The notes: generated by a model not told the origin, from the letters alone. Positions 12,932-30,931 are shown, counted from the stretch's first letter. The stretch: DNA of 64,000 nucleotides from Solidesulfovibrio aerotolerans (GCF_009856865.1 NZ_WVUD01000013.1:1-64000); one strand, 5' to 3'. Program-made: numbers and translations.

Positions 12932-13639
12932 ATGGCCAAGCACGGGAAAAATTATCGCGAGGCGATCAAGGACATCGACCTCACGGTCAAATATGATGTC
13001 AATCAAGCCATGACCCTGACCGTTGAGACGGGCAAGGCCAAGTTTGACGAGACCGTTGACGTCGCCCTGAACCTGGGCGTCAACCCCAAATATTCCGACC
13101 AGATGGTGCGCGGCGCAGTGTCGCTGCCCCATGGTCTGGGCAAGACCGTGCGCGTGCTCGCGTTTTGCAAAGGCGACAAGGAAGCCGAGGCCCGTGAGGC
13201 CGGAGCGGACTTCGTCGGCGGCGATGAGCTGATCGAACAGGTCAAAAACGGCTTTCTCGCCTTTGACAACGCCGTGGCCACCCCGGACATGATGGCTTCT
13301 GTCGGCAAGATCGGCAAGATCCTCGGCCCCCGGGGACTCATGCCCAACGCCAAGACCGGCACGGTTTCCTTTGACATCGGCAAGGCCGTGGCCGAACTCA
13401 AGGCCGGTAAGGTCGAGTTCAAGGTTGACAAGGCCGGCGTGCTCCATGTGCCGCTGGGCAAGCGCTCCTTTGGCGCTGAAAAGCTCCTCGACAACTTCCG
13501 GGCCGTCATTGATGCTGTCATGCGCCTGAAGCCCTCGGCCGCCAAGGGCACCTATTTGCAGGGCATGGCTCTGGCCACCACCATGGGGCCTGGCATCAAG
13601 GTGGATACCCAGTCTGTGCGTAAGCTCATTGAAGGCTAA
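12932..13639 (+). CDS. rplA: 50S ribosomal protein L1
   Basis: L1 forms the mobile stalk near the ribosomal E site, and in many bacteria represses translation of its own operon. The 235-residue product carries the L1 signature around [18 protein letters not shown] and ends with [10 protein letters not shown]. It has an AAGAGGAA ribosome binding site and follows rplK by 29 bases. Confidence 0.98.
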   Translation: MAKHGKNYREAIKDIDLTVKYDVNQAMTLTVETGKAKFDETVDVALNLGVNPKYSDQMVRGAVSLPHGLGKTVRVLAFCKGDKEAEAREAGADFVGGDELIEQVKNGFLAFDNAVATPDMMASVGKIGKILGPRGLMPNAKTGTVSFDIGKAVAELKAGKVEFKVDKAGVLHVPLGKRSFGAEKLLDNFRAVIDAVMRLKPSAAKGTYLQGMALATTMGPGIKVDTQSVRKLIEG

Positions 13640-13688
13640 GACCCTTCGTTCCTAAAGCACAATCCGTCCCAGGCCAGAGGTGCGTCCT

Positions 13689-13718
13689 TTGGCCGGGGAC
13701 GATTTTTCGATATACAAT
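13689..13718 (+). promoter_or_regulatory. Candidate promoter for rplJL-rpoBC
   Basis: In the 195-base rplA-rplJ gap, TTGGCC (13689-13694) precedes TATACAAT. TATACA at 13711 gives 16 bases of spacing and TACAAT at 13713 gives 18. An internal promoter here matches the E. coli PL10 arrangement. Confidence 0.45.
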
Positions 13719-13724
13719 CTGGGC

Positions 13725-13834
13725 ATGGAAGGCGAGTCAAAGACAGCGGGTGGGGATGTACCCCTTAATTTCCCGCCGAGACCCCGCTTTGGCTCTCTGA
13801 AAGGCCCGCCAACCCGCATGTGGAGGTAGGTACC
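13725..13834 (+). promoter_or_regulatory. Putative L10 autoregulatory leader
   Basis: About 110 bases between the candidate promoter and rplJ contain G/C-rich segments able to pair. In many bacteria this position carries the L10(L12)4-binding leader that represses rplJL translation. The call rests on position. I could not verify the conserved kink-turn by eye. Confidence 0.4.
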
Positions 13835-14356
13835 GTGCAACGTGCGCAAAAAAACGAGATTATCGAAAAACTGCGCGCAAGGGCGGACCGGGCCGGCATC
13901 GTGGTGGTCACCGACTTTCGTGGCATGACGGTGGAGGAACTGACTGATCTTCGCGGCAAGCTTCGCGCCGTTGGAGTTGAGTATCAGGTCGTCAAAAACA
14001 CCCTGGCCCGATTGGCAGTGAAAGACGGCGTCCATGACGCCCTCAAGGATCATCTCATTGAGAACAACGGCATCGCGTTCGGGTATGAAGACCCGGTCGT
14101 GGTGGCCAAGGTCCTTGTGGATTATGCCAAGACCAGCAAAAAGTTTTCGGTCAAGCTCGCTTGCCTGTCCGGAAAGATCATCGACGCCGCCGGCGTGGCC
14201 GATCTCTCCAAGCTCCCGAGTAAGCCCGAACTTCTTGCCATGACCCTTGGCACCATGAATGCTGTGCCCACGAGCTTCGTCAGCCTGTTCGCGAACGTGA
14301 TTCGCGGCGCGCTGTACGCCCTTAAGGCCATCCAGGAAAAAAAGGAAGCGGCCTAA
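13835..14356 (+). CDS. rplJ: 50S ribosomal protein L10
   Basis: L10 anchors L7/L12 dimers to the ribosomal stalk. The 173-residue product begins with [11 protein letters not shown] and contains [13 protein letters not shown] and [10 protein letters not shown], all characteristic. The GTG at 13835 is chosen because GGAGG stands seven bases upstream, whereas an in-frame GTG at 13820 overlaps that ribosome binding site. Confidence 0.96.
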   Translation: MQRAQKNEIIEKLRARADRAGIVVVTDFRGMTVEELTDLRGKLRAVGVEYQVVKNTLARLAVKDGVHDALKDHLIENNGIAFGYEDPVVVAKVLVDYAKTSKKFSVKLACLSGKIIDAAGVADLSKLPSKPELLAMTLGTMNAVPTSFVSLFANVIRGALYALKAIQEKKEAA

Positions 14357-14398
14357 GGCCGGCTTCCGCCAAAGCGAACGTTTCAGGAGGAACAATCC

Positions 14399-14785
14399 AT
14401 GTCCGAGATCACCAAAGAGCAAGTCGTCGATTTCATCGCCAATATGACCGTCCTTGAGCTTTCCCAGTTCATCAAAGAGCTGGAAGAGAAGTTCGGCGTT
14501 TCCGCCGCCGCCCCGGCCATGGGTATGATGATGGCCGCCCCGGCTGCCGATGCCGCCCCGGCCGAGGAAGAGAAGACCGAGTTCGACGTCATCCTGACCA
14601 GCTCCGGTGGCAACAAGATCGCCGTCATCAAGGTCGTTCGCGCCCTGACCGGTCTGGGCCTCAAGGAAGCCAAGGCCAAGGTTGACGAGCTGCCCTCTTC
14701 CATCAAGGAAGCCGTGTCCAAGGCCGAAGCCGAGGATGCCAAGAAGCAGCTGGAAGAATCCGGAGCCGCTTGCGAAATCAAGTAG
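14399..14785 (+). CDS. rplL: 50S ribosomal protein L7/L12
   Basis: L7/L12 recruits translation GTPases to the ribosome. The 128-residue acidic product has the N-terminal dimerisation helix, an Ala/Pro/Met hinge ([15 protein letters not shown]) and the C-terminal domain ending around [13 protein letters not shown] near-perfect AGGAGGA ribosome binding site reflects its high expression. Confidence 0.98.
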   Translation: MSEITKEQVVDFIANMTVLELSQFIKELEEKFGVSAAAPAMGMMMAAPAADAAPAEEEKTEFDVILTSSGGNKIAVIKVVRALTGLGLKEAKAKVDELPSSIKEAVSKAEAEDAKKQLEESGAACEIK

Positions 14786-14814
14786 TTTGCCGCACGCCTT
14801 CGTCTTTGACACCA

Positions 14815-14860
14815 AAGAGCGCCCCCTCCGCGAGGGGCGGGGCGCTCTTTTTCCCTTTTT
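14815..14860 (+). terminator. Terminator/attenuator between rplL and rpoB
   Basis: An 11-bp stem (14815-14825 with 14839-14849) has a GC-rich loop and is followed by two T runs. It lies 30 bases after rplL and 150 before rpoB, where partial termination lowers rpoBC transcription relative to ribosomal proteins in other bacteria. Confidence 0.8.
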
Positions 14861-15010
14861 GTTGATTTTTGCTTTCCGCATCCCTGTCGGTAGTATACAA
14901 CCGACGGTCAGGGACAAACCAGGCGCGACGCGCGCTCCGCAAGGCCGATAGAGGGCGTACGGTACGCCCGACACCCTTCCCAACGTCGTAGCCCTGCAAC
15001 AGAGGACACA

Positions 15011-19117
<4,107 letters not shown>

Positions 19118-19221
19118 TCGCACCCCAGGCGGCCATAGCATAGATTCGAGACGATAACGCCCCGTCGGCACGGCCGGCGGGGCACGAAGCGGGACGGGTC
19201 ATCCCGCCTACGAGGTATCGT

Positions 19222-23385
<4,164 letters not shown>

Positions 23386-23404
23386 CTGGTTGCACCCAAT
23401 TGGC

Positions 23405-23440
23405 AAAAAAGGGGACTCCGCAGGGAGTCCCCTTTTTTTT
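23405..23440 (+). terminator. Intrinsic terminator after rpoC
   Basis: A nine-base-pair GC stem (23411-23419 with 23424-23432) is flanked by six A on the left and eight T on the right, so it can work in both directions. Confidence 0.92.
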
Positions 23441-23517
23441 GCGTCCTGGCCACGGACCCGGCCGGCGGGGTTGGGTGGCAGGTAACACCCTGATATGCCT
23501 TTGCGCTTGTTTTCGGG

Positions 23518-23618
23518 GACGCAAGCGTCGCCAGACCCCTGGTGCCAGGTTACCCGGGCATGGCCCTGACCATCGACGATGGCAGGACGCAGGCGTCACC
23601 AGACCGCTTGGCACCAAG
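23518..23618. repeat. Two imperfect 32-bp repeats after rpoC
   Basis: Copies at 23518-23549 and 23586-23618 share GACGC-NN-GCGTC-N-CCAGACC followed by a second short inverted repeat. The first half forms a small palindrome in both. They lie between the rpoC terminator and the next promoter. Function unknown. Confidence 0.5.
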
Positions 23619-23625
23619 AGCGGCT

Positions 23626-23653
23626 TAGACAAATGTTGCAAGGCGTGTATACT
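23626..23653 (+). promoter_or_regulatory. Candidate promoter for the DksA-like gene
   Basis: TAGACA (23626-23631) and TATACT (23648-23653) are separated by 16 bases. The transcript would have a leader of about 130 bases before the start at 23789. Confidence 0.5.
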
Positions 23654-23788
23654 GTCATCCTGGGCTTCGCTGCCGGCTGCTGCCGGCGGTCGATGCCGAA
23701 TGGCGGCGCAATGCCTGTTACCGGCCGGAGGAGCCGCCCGGCCTTGCACGCAGGCTCAGGCCGCGTTGCCGCGAACAAGGAGAATGCT

Positions 23789-24055
23789 ATGGCTGGTGGT
23801 TGGACAGCCGATGGAGCCGTGCAAGAGCAAATCACGCACTCCATCGAAGATGAAATTTCACGGGTCCGCAGTTTGTTGCCGACTGGCGAAAGTTTGCTTG
23901 AATGCGAAGAATGCGGCGAGGCCATACCGCTGGCCCGGCGCGAGGCCTTGCCGGGCGTACGTCTGTGCATCAGCTGCCAGGAGGAGCACGACAAGGAGCA
24001 GGCGGCCGAATCCGCCTACAACCGGAGCGCCAACAAGGACAGCCAGTTGAAATAG
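23789..24055 (+). CDS. DksA/TraR C4-type zinc-finger protein
   Basis: This 88-residue protein ends in a four-cysteine zinc finger, CEECG followed 16 residues later by CISC, with the EAIPLARREALPG segment typical of short TraR/DksA relatives. Full DksA binds the RNA polymerase secondary channel with ppGpp through an acidic coiled-coil tip. This short form has only a reduced helical part, so its role is uncertain. The ATG at 23789 has an AAGGAG ribosome binding site seven bases upstream. Nothing after the gene suggests an operon, since the next gene is convergent. Confidence 0.85.
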   Translation: MAGGWTADGAVQEQITHSIEDEISRVRSLLPTGESLLECEECGEAIPLARREALPGVRLCISCQEEHDKEQAAESAYNRSANKDSQLK

Positions 24056-24071
24056 GGCGAGCGTCCGGTCC

Positions 24072-27000
24072 TTATGGATGTACTTGCGCCGTGCGCAGAC
24101 GCTTGACCGTCAATTCGTAATTTTCCTTAAACAGCGTGTCCCGGGGATTGCACCGCAAGGCCTGCTCGAAAAAGGGCAGGGCTTCCGGGGTGCGGCCCTG
24201 CTTGTGCAGGGTAAGCCCCAGGTTGTTGTAGGCGGCGCAGAAATCCGGGCAGCGGGTCACCACCGCCTTGTAGCCTTCCACGGCACCGGCCAGATCGCCG
24301 CCGCCGCGCCGGGATTCGGCCGTCTCAAAGGCGGCGGTGCACGTGGTGGTTGCGTCCCCGGCCGCAGTGGCGGGGGTGGCCAGGCGTTTTCGGGTCAGGG
24401 TGGCGTTTTCGCGGAAAAGCGCTTCGGATGGGGAACATTTGACCGCCTCGTCAAACCAGGGCAACGATTCGGCGGCGTAGCCCAGGGAATACAACGACGT
24501 GCCGACGTTGTTGTAGGCCTGGCAGGTGTCCGGGCACAGGGTGAGCAGGGCCTGATAGTCGCGGATGGCCCCGGCATGGTCGCCGCTTGTGCGTTTGGCT
24601 GTGGCTTGTTTGCCCAGGCTGTCGCACTGTCCGGCCCGGTCGGCATCGACGGTGGCGGCGGCGGATTTGTTGCGGTTGTCCTGTTCGCGTTTGGCGGCCT
24701 CGTGCTGCAACCGGCCGGCATCGATGCGGCGTTCGAGATCCTTGGCCTTGCCGGCCAGGGACTGGGGCAGGGGACCGGTCTCCCGGGCGGCATCCAGCAC
24801 GCGACGGGCGGCTGCGAAATTTTTCTGGTCCGCAAGCTGTCCGGCCTGGGCCAGGGAGCCGGCCAGTTCCGTCTCGGCCCGGGTTTTCTCGGACTGCACA
24901 TTTTGCCGCAACTGCGCCAGTTGCGGCAGTTTGGCATTGATTTTTTCAGCCTCGGCCAAAGCGGCCAAGGCCAGATCGTAGCGGCGCGCGGCCAGGAAAT
25001 CCCGGCTGCGGGCCAGGGCGTCGGCCACGGCCTCTTTGGCCCGGGCGAGTTTGGTCCGCTCGGCGGCAAGGGCAGCATCGCCCGGGACCAGGGCCAGCAT
25101 GTCGTTGACGGCCAACAGCGCCCCGTCGAGATCGCCGGCAGCGTTGCGCTTGGCCGACTCGGCAGCCAGGGCGGCCAGACGCTGGTCCCGGCCGGCCCGG
25201 TGGGTGGCGGCGTCCTGCAATTGGGCAATGCGCGGGTGGCGGGGGTTTAATTTGGCGGCATCGGCCAGGGCGGCCCGGGCTTCGTCGAGCTTGCCCCGGG
25301 CCAGGGCGGCTTCGGCCCGGTCTTCGGCCCGGGCCAGATTGTCCCGGGCCTGGGCCAGATTTTTGCGCGCCTGCACCGCGCCCGGATGTTCGGGATCAAG
25401 GGCGGCGGCCTCACTCACCGTGGCCAGGGCGGCGTCGGCATCGCCGGCGTTCCACTGGTCCCTGGCCCGGGCCAGACGTTCGTCCAGGCTCCAGGCCCGC
25501 TGCTTGCGGGCGGCGATGGCGGCCTCCATTTCGGCCACGGCCCCGAATCGGGGACTGACAGCCTTGGCCTCGGCCACGGCCTTGGCCGCGCTGTCAAAGC
25601 GTTTGGCGGCAAGCATGGCGGCGGATTGCTTGAGCGCAGCAATAAGCCGGTCCCGGGCAGCCACCAGCCGTTCCCGTTCGGCCTTGGCCCCGGCATGGGC
25701 CGGATCGCTTTCCAGGGCTTTGCCCGTCAGACCCAGGGCCTCCTCCACAGCCCCGGCTTCCCATTTGTCCCGGGCCTGGGCCAGCAGTCTGGCAATGCGG
25801 GCGAGCGTGTCCTTGCGCACGGCAACGGCCTGGCGCGCGGTCGTAATGGCTGCGGCCTTGGCGTTTATTTTGGCGGCAGCGTCGAGCATGGCCGCTGCTT
25901 CGTCGAAATCATCGGCCGCAAGGGCTGCGTTTGCCCGGGCCAGATGGTCGTCCAAACGGCCCTTGTCGCGCAGGATGCGCTCCAGATTGGCCACGGCGGC
26001 CGGATCTTTGGGACTGAGGCGCACGGCCTGCCCGGCAGCCTGGGCCGAGCGGCCGGGATCGCCGTCGGTCCAGGCCTGGCCGGCTTCGCCAACGAGTCGG
26101 GCCACTTCCCGGGCGCGTTCGGCGGCCCGGTCGAGTTCGGCCTGGGACACGGCCACTTCAAAGGCACCCTGGCCGCGGCCAAGGAGCAAACCCCGGGCGT
26201 CGCGAACTTCCACCGACACCGGACAAGGGCCGGTTTCCTGCCGCGAGGCCGCGATTTCGCGGGTGTCGTCGCCGCCGGCCGCCCGGGCTCCGGGGCACAG
26301 GCCCCAGGCATAGGACAGGGGCAGATGGGGGGAGGCCGGCGTAATGGAGGCCCGAAGCCCCACCCGCTGGCCCACGGCCGCACCATCGGCTGCAACCGGC
26401 CCTTCTCCGTCGCGCCACACCGTGGCCGGGGCTTCAGCCAGCCCCCGATTGTCCACGGTGACGGCATAGGTGCGCACCGGCACATCGGCCTTGGCCAGAC
26501 CGAGTGGGGCGCTGGATTTGCCGCTGTCGGCGGCCACGGCCGTCACCTTGACCGGCGTCGTTTTGGCCTGCGTCGGATAAAAGGTCAGGCTGCGTTCGCC
26601 CACCCGCACCAGTTTGGCGTGGCCGGGCAGGGGGTCCCAGCGAAATTCCACCCCGTCGTGGACCGGAAAATCCCGGATGGCCACGGTGACTTCTTCGCCG
26701 ACCAGGGGCGAGGCCGGCGAGGCGGACAGGCCAAAGCTCGGTTGGGCAATGTCCAAGGTCACAGCCTCGGAGATGGCGGCCAGACCGGCCGACGGCCCGG
26801 ATTTGGGCACCACTTCCACCCAGACCCGCTGGCGGCCCGGACGCGTGAAGACGGCTGTGTTGGTGAAGGGGCCGGCTGCCTCCAAAAATTTGGCACCGTC
26901 GTCGGCCTGCCAGCGGCACTCGTAGGCGTCCTGGGGCAGTTCCGTCTCGCCGCGATACAGGCGGGCCTCGAAGGAGGCTGCGCCGCCGACGCGCGGGGTG

Positions 27001-27281
27001 CCTTCGGTGGGAGCGCTTTTTTTCAGCGCCACCCGCAGCTCTTGGCCGTCCTGCCCGCCGTGCCCGCTCTGCCCGCTCTGCCCGCTCTGGTTGACCAGAG
27101 GCTTTGCCGGGGCCACTGGCGGTTCGACGACCGGGCCAGGGCGACGGATGGCGGCCTGGGCTGGATCGGCGGCCAGGCCCAGGCTGGGTGATAGAGCAGT
27201 CAGGAGCAGTGTGGCGGCCAAACACAGCAGGTGCAAGGCCCTGACTCTGACTCTTCCGGTATGTTTTTCGCTCTGCTTCAC
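24072..27281 (-). CDS. Large exported TPR/coiled-coil repeat protein
   Basis: The 1069-residue product starts with a signal peptide (to about residue 38, ending LGLAADP). A short Ser-Gly-Gln repeat segment (about residues 65-80) and beta-rich, Ig-like domains up to about residue 390 follow. The remainder is Ala/Arg/Lys-rich helical repeats of about 68 residues with the pattern LARARDQWNAGDADAAL. At the C-terminus are two clear TPR units with paired cysteines (CPDTCQAYNNVG and CPDFCAAYNNLG). It is probably a periplasmic or envelope scaffold. The GTG at 27281 has a GGAAG site, while a TTG at 27311 is an alternative. Convergent with the DksA-like gene. Confidence 0.7.
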   Translation of the reverse strand: MKQSEKHTGRVRVRALHLLCLAATLLLTALSPSLGLAADPAQAAIRRPGPVVEPPVAPAKPLVNQSGQSGQSGHGGQDGQELRVALKKSAPTEGTPRVGGAASFEARLYRGETELPQDAYECRWQADDGAKFLEAAGPFTNTAVFTRPGRQRVWVEVVPKSGPSAGLAAISEAVTLDIAQPSFGLSASPASPLVGEEVTVAIRDFPVHDGVEFRWDPLPGHAKLVRVGERSLTFYPTQAKTTPVKVTAVAADSGKSSAPLGLAKADVPVRTYAVTVDNRGLAEAPATVWRDGEGPVAADGAAVGQRVGLRASITPASPHLPLSYAWGLCPGARAAGGDDTREIAASRQETGPCPVSVEVRDARGLLLGRGQGAFEVAVSQAELDRAAERAREVARLVGEAGQAWTDGDPGRSAQAAGQAVRLSPKDPAAVANLERILRDKGRLDDHLARANAALAADDFDEAAAMLDAAAKINAKAAAITTARQAVAVRKDTLARIARLLAQARDKWEAGAVEEALGLTGKALESDPAHAGAKAERERLVAARDRLIAALKQSAAMLAAKRFDSAAKAVAEAKAVSPRFGAVAEMEAAIAARKQRAWSLDERLARARDQWNAGDADAALATVSEAAALDPEHPGAVQARKNLAQARDNLARAEDRAEAALARGKLDEARAALADAAKLNPRHPRIAQLQDAATHRAGRDQRLAALAAESAKRNAAGDLDGALLAVNDMLALVPGDAALAAERTKLARAKEAVADALARSRDFLAARRYDLALAALAEAEKINAKLPQLAQLRQNVQSEKTRAETELAGSLAQAGQLADQKNFAAARRVLDAARETGPLPQSLAGKAKDLERRIDAGRLQHEAAKREQDNRNKSAAATVDADRAGQCDSLGKQATAKRTSGDHAGAIRDYQALLTLCPDTCQAYNNVGTSLYSLGYAAESLPWFDEAVKCSPSEALFRENATLTRKRLATPATAAGDATTTCTAAFETAESRRGGGDLAGAVEGYKAVVTRCPDFCAAYNNLGLTLHKQGRTPEALPFFEQALRCNPRDTLFKENYELTVKRLRTAQVHP
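27061..27087. repeat. 9-bp tandem repeat inside the TPR gene
   Basis: Three exact TGCCCGCTC units, with a fourth degenerate one at 27052-27060, encode the SGQ repeats on the minus strand. Unit number could vary without a frameshift because the unit is nine bases. Confidence 0.7.
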
Positions 27282-27395
27282 GGGTATCGCTTCCCTGCGT
27301 TTTCCGGTCAAGATGCAGCAATCGTTCCAGGAAAAAATGACCGCCCCCTAACGCCCTGGCCAAAGCTGCCGAAAAGACCGGGCAAGGAGGCTGTC

Positions 27396-27692
27396 ATGAA
27401 ATCCCCAAACACCGCCGCTGCCACGAGTTCCCTGCCCATTCTCGACATCCACTGCCCCGAACACGTGGCCCAGATTGGCGAAGCCTATGCCCGGGAGCGG
27501 CATACCGTCCTGACGGCCCTGCACCGGCTGGAATCCATGGGCTATGCCGACAGCCGCCAGCGGGAACGCACGGTCCTGGCCACCATGGAGCCGCTGCCCG
27601 GCCATGCACTGATGGAGCGCGCCCCGCGCGAAGTGCTCAAATTGCGGGCGGCCCTGTTTCTGGTGTCCTGCCACGAGCACCGCCGCAATTAG
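27396..27692 (+). CDS. Small hypothetical protein
   Basis: The 98-residue product has an excellent AAGGAGG ribosome binding site seven bases before its ATG, supporting expression. It reads as a soluble, mostly helical protein with histidines and charged residues (PEHVAQIGEAYARERHTV, then RLESMGY). It has two cysteines and no membrane segment. I do not recognise the family. It is divergent from the large TPR gene, with 114 bases between starts, and is followed by the hairpin-rich segment at 27845. Confidence 0.55.
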   Translation: MKSPNTAAATSSLPILDIHCPEHVAQIGEAYARERHTVLTALHRLESMGYADSRQRERTVLATMEPLPGHALMERAPREVLKLRAALFLVSCHEHRRN

Positions 27693-27844
27693 CCGGGCTG
27701 CCTGGATCTTTACACAGGCCTTGGGATGCTTATTTCTAAGGTGCAAGGGGAGTGATTCCCTTAACGATATGTCAGCAACCGAAGCGGAGGGGTGGGCGAA
27801 ATAAACAGCAGCAACCATACTTGGCGCATTGAGGCGCCGCTGGC

Positions 27845-27938
27845 AGAGATTCGCCAGGCGTAAGAAAAAGAGTTCGCGAAGCTTGGCTTCGCAACCGGCT
27901 GTATAAGCAGCTCCCGCGCCGACGGCGAATCTCTTTTT
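27845..27938. ncRNA. Candidate structured RNA or complex terminator
   Basis: An 11-bp perfect outer stem (AGAGATTCGCC at 27845-27855 with its complement at 27924-27934) encloses two smaller hairpins: GCGAAGC/GCTTCGC near 27876-27892, and GCTG/CAGC near 27898-27911. Four T residues follow on the plus strand. It lies between the small unknown gene (plus) and the 3' end of the GGDEF-EAL gene (minus). I could not match it to a known RNA family. Confidence 0.4.
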
Positions 27939-27949
27939 GTTGTGCGGCG

Positions 27950-29653
27950 TTACGAGTCAGAGGCAGGGGCAGACTTCCAGTGCTGGCGCATGAGCGTGTC
28001 GAGTTCCTCGCCCGGCACAGGCTTGGAAAAATAAAATCCCTGGGCGCTTTCACAGCGCAGTTCGGACAGGGCGGTTCGGTGTTCGGCCAGCTCCACTCCT
28101 TCGGCCACCACTTCCAGTCCCAGTTTGTGGGCCATGGCAATAATGGCCCGTACGATCTCCATATTCTGCTCGGCTTCGTTCATGTTGCCCACAAACGACC
28201 GATCCACTTTGAGGCTGTCAAAGGGGAAACGCTGGATGTAGGACAGGGACGAATAGCCTGTGCCGAAATCATCAATGACCACCTTGACCCCAAGCGCCTT
28301 GAGCCGTTTGATGGTGCGAACGGCCTCGTCGGCGTCGTCCATGAGCACGGATTCGGTCAGTTCGAGCTTGACCATTACCGGATCGATGCCGGTCTCGGCC
28401 AAAATGGTGGCAACTTCTTCCACGAAATCCGGTCGCTTGAACTGTCGCCCGGAGATGTTGACCGAAAGGGTGAGGGCTGCGGCGTCGGGATTGTTCCGGG
28501 TCAGCTCCACCAGCCGGCGGCAGGACAGGCGCAGGATCAACGCCCCGAGTTCGTTTATAAGGCCCGTCTCCTCGGCGATGGGGATAAATTCCGTTGGCGC
28601 AATAAGTCCCTGGCGCGGATGCTGCCAGCGGGCCAGGGCTTCAAAGCCGGTGACGTCGCCGGTCGTCAGCGACACGATGGGCTGGTAGTGGACGGTGATT
28701 TCGCCGTGTTCCATGGCCTGGCGCAGGGCCAGTTCCATTTCCATGCGGCGCTGGGTGAGCACGCGCATGCCGGCGTCAAAGACAGTGTAGTGGTCGCCGC
28801 CATGCTCCTTGGAACTGTACATGGCGTTGTCAGCATCGCGCAGCACCTGGTCGGGGTGTTCGTAGGCCGACGAGCCAAGCACCACTCCGATGCTGCAGGT
28901 GACAAAAATTTCCTGCTTTTTAAGGCGAAACGACTGGGCCAACTGGCGCAGGACGTTTTCAGCCATGGAGCTTGCTTCCTCCAGGCTGGCGATATCCTCG
29001 ATGAGGATGGCGAATTCGTCGCCGCCGAACCGGGCCAGGGTGTCGAGCTCGCGCAAAAGCTTTTGCAGGCGGTTGGCGATGACCATGAGCAGCCGGTCGC
29101 CGGTGACGTGGCCGAAGGTCTTATTGACCAGCTTGAAGCGATCCATGTCGAGGTAGAGGACCGCATAGAGGGAGTTGGGGCTGCGCTTGAGGCGTTTGAT
29201 GGCCAGATCGAGGCGGTTTATAAAAAGCGCCCGGTTGAAAAGGCCGGTCAGGGTGTCGTGGAAAGCGTCGTGGAGGATGTGTTCTTCGAGTTGTTTTTGC
29301 CGGGAGATCTCGGCCAGGGTGACCAGGGCACCGGGCAGGGGGCCGGCCAGTCGCGTCACGCACAGGGCGCGCCAGATTTGGACTGACGGCTCGCCGCAGG
29401 GCAGATCCATTTCATAGCGGGGCAATTCCCCGGCCAGCACGGCGGCAAATCCTTGCGAAACGGCGGTGGATACGGGAGCTGCCAAAAACTTGGCGCAGAC
29501 AGCGACAAAGGGAGTGCCAGGGCCGACGTTGGGATCGAATTCGCGCAGCAGCGAAAAGCAGGAGGCATTGGCGGCAATGACCAAACCGGCCGCATCCAGG
29601 ATGGCGGCATGGGAGGGCATCGATTCGAGGAGGTCAGTCAGATTTGGTAACAT
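27950..29653 (-). CDS. PAS-GGDEF-EAL cyclic-di-GMP protein
   Basis: The 567-residue protein has a PAS-like N-terminal sensor (about residues 1-115, soluble). A GGDEF domain follows with an intact FGGDEF motif near residue 237 and an RxxD inhibitory site (RELD) five residues before it. The EAL domain has EALARW, SVNISGRQF, ELTESVL, DDFGTGYSSL and DRSFV. Both catalytic sites look complete, so it could make and degrade c-di-GMP, although many such proteins favour one activity. I chose the ATG at 29653. A TTG 21 bases upstream is the alternative. The gene stands alone, and the 490 bases upstream contain no other gene. Confidence 0.9.
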   Translation of the reverse strand: MLPNLTDLLESMPSHAAILDAAGLVIAANASCFSLLREFDPNVGPGTPFVAVCAKFLAAPVSTAVSQGFAAVLAGELPRYEMDLPCGEPSVQIWRALCVTRLAGPLPGALVTLAEISRQKQLEEHILHDAFHDTLTGLFNRALFINRLDLAIKRLKRSPNSLYAVLYLDMDRFKLVNKTFGHVTGDRLLMVIANRLQKLLRELDTLARFGGDEFAILIEDIASLEEASSMAENVLRQLAQSFRLKKQEIFVTCSIGVVLGSSAYEHPDQVLRDADNAMYSSKEHGGDHYTVFDAGMRVLTQRRMEMELALRQAMEHGEITVHYQPIVSLTTGDVTGFEALARWQHPRQGLIAPTEFIPIAEETGLINELGALILRLSCRRLVELTRNNPDAAALTLSVNISGRQFKRPDFVEEVATILAETGIDPVMVKLELTESVLMDDADEAVRTIKRLKALGVKVVIDDFGTGYSSLSYIQRFPFDSLKVDRSFVGNMNEAEQNMEIVRAIIAMAHKLGLEVVAEGVELAEHRTALSELRCESAQGFYFSKPVPGEELDTLMRQHWKSAPASDS

Positions 29654-30328
<675 letters not shown>

Positions 30329-30351
30329 AGCATCTTGTCCCCCTGTGGGAC

Positions 30352-30386
30352 AGCCCGCGCCGGCTTGCCGGCGCGGGCTTTTTTTT
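30352..30386 (+). terminator. Intrinsic terminator after ferredoxin
   Basis: A 13-base GC stem (30352-30364 with 30367-30379) is followed directly by eight T residues. Confidence 0.93.
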
Positions 30387-30536
30387 CAGAATCAGGCGGC
30401 GGCCGTAAGCCTTGGCGGGAAACAGCCGATAAGAAGTCTGAAGCATCCGGCTGCTTGCGGCCGGCAGGATCGGGCAGGAACGTTTCTTGCTATGCTTTAG
30501 CGAGGAGCCGGATCAACTCCCAAGCGAGGCGACGCC

Positions 30537-30686
30537 ATGAACTCCATCCGTAACTACCTGCAACATCGGCTCAATCCCGTTCACATGTATTGTCGGTTGA
30601 TGGATTTCGGGCTGGCCAGGAAAAACGCCCGGCGGCTGTGCTCTGTGTACGAACGCTTCATCTACCGGGGTTTTTTGTTTCATTAG
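30537..30686 (+). CDS. Candidate 49-residue basic small protein
   Basis: An ATG at 30537 with a GAGG site seven bases upstream opens a 49-codon frame ending in TAG at 30684. The product is Arg-rich (NYLQHRLNPVHMYCRL, then ARRLCSVYERFIYRG) with two cysteines. Its NP-H-YCRL and YERFI segments look like those of short uncharacterised proteins I have seen in related genomes, but I cannot name a family. It lies alone between the ferredoxin terminator and pgpA. Confidence 0.5.
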   Translation: MNSIRNYLQHRLNPVHMYCRLMDFGLARKNARRLCSVYERFIYRGFLFH

Positions 30687-30931
30687 TCGCCAGTTGCGTT
30701 TGACGCCAGCCGTCCGGTCCAGGAAAATGGTGCCTGACGGCAGCGCTCGGCCGCTACCCCACCACCCATCGCCACGTTCTCCTGCCCCAAACGCATTGCC
30801 CTGCGAGAGCCGCCGAGTACGATTTTGTTCTACGCCCGGCGGCTGTGTGCAAAAAACGTAACCTCCGACGCGTCAAAACACCCGCTTTCCAGCGGACTGC
30901 CGCCGCCCCGTTGCGGCCGCAGCCAGCTCCC
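30687..30931. other. Gene-free 245-base gap
   Basis: No supported gene or terminator was seen. The segment CGCCCGGCGGCTGTG at 30832-30846 repeats a stretch inside the small gene at about 30628-30642, possibly a remnant of duplication. Confidence 0.3.

Noticed and set aside
23400-24050. Longer plus-strand frame in the DksA-like region
   Set aside because: It overlaps the rpoC terminator in another frame. The zinc-finger frame with a good ribosome binding site is the real one.
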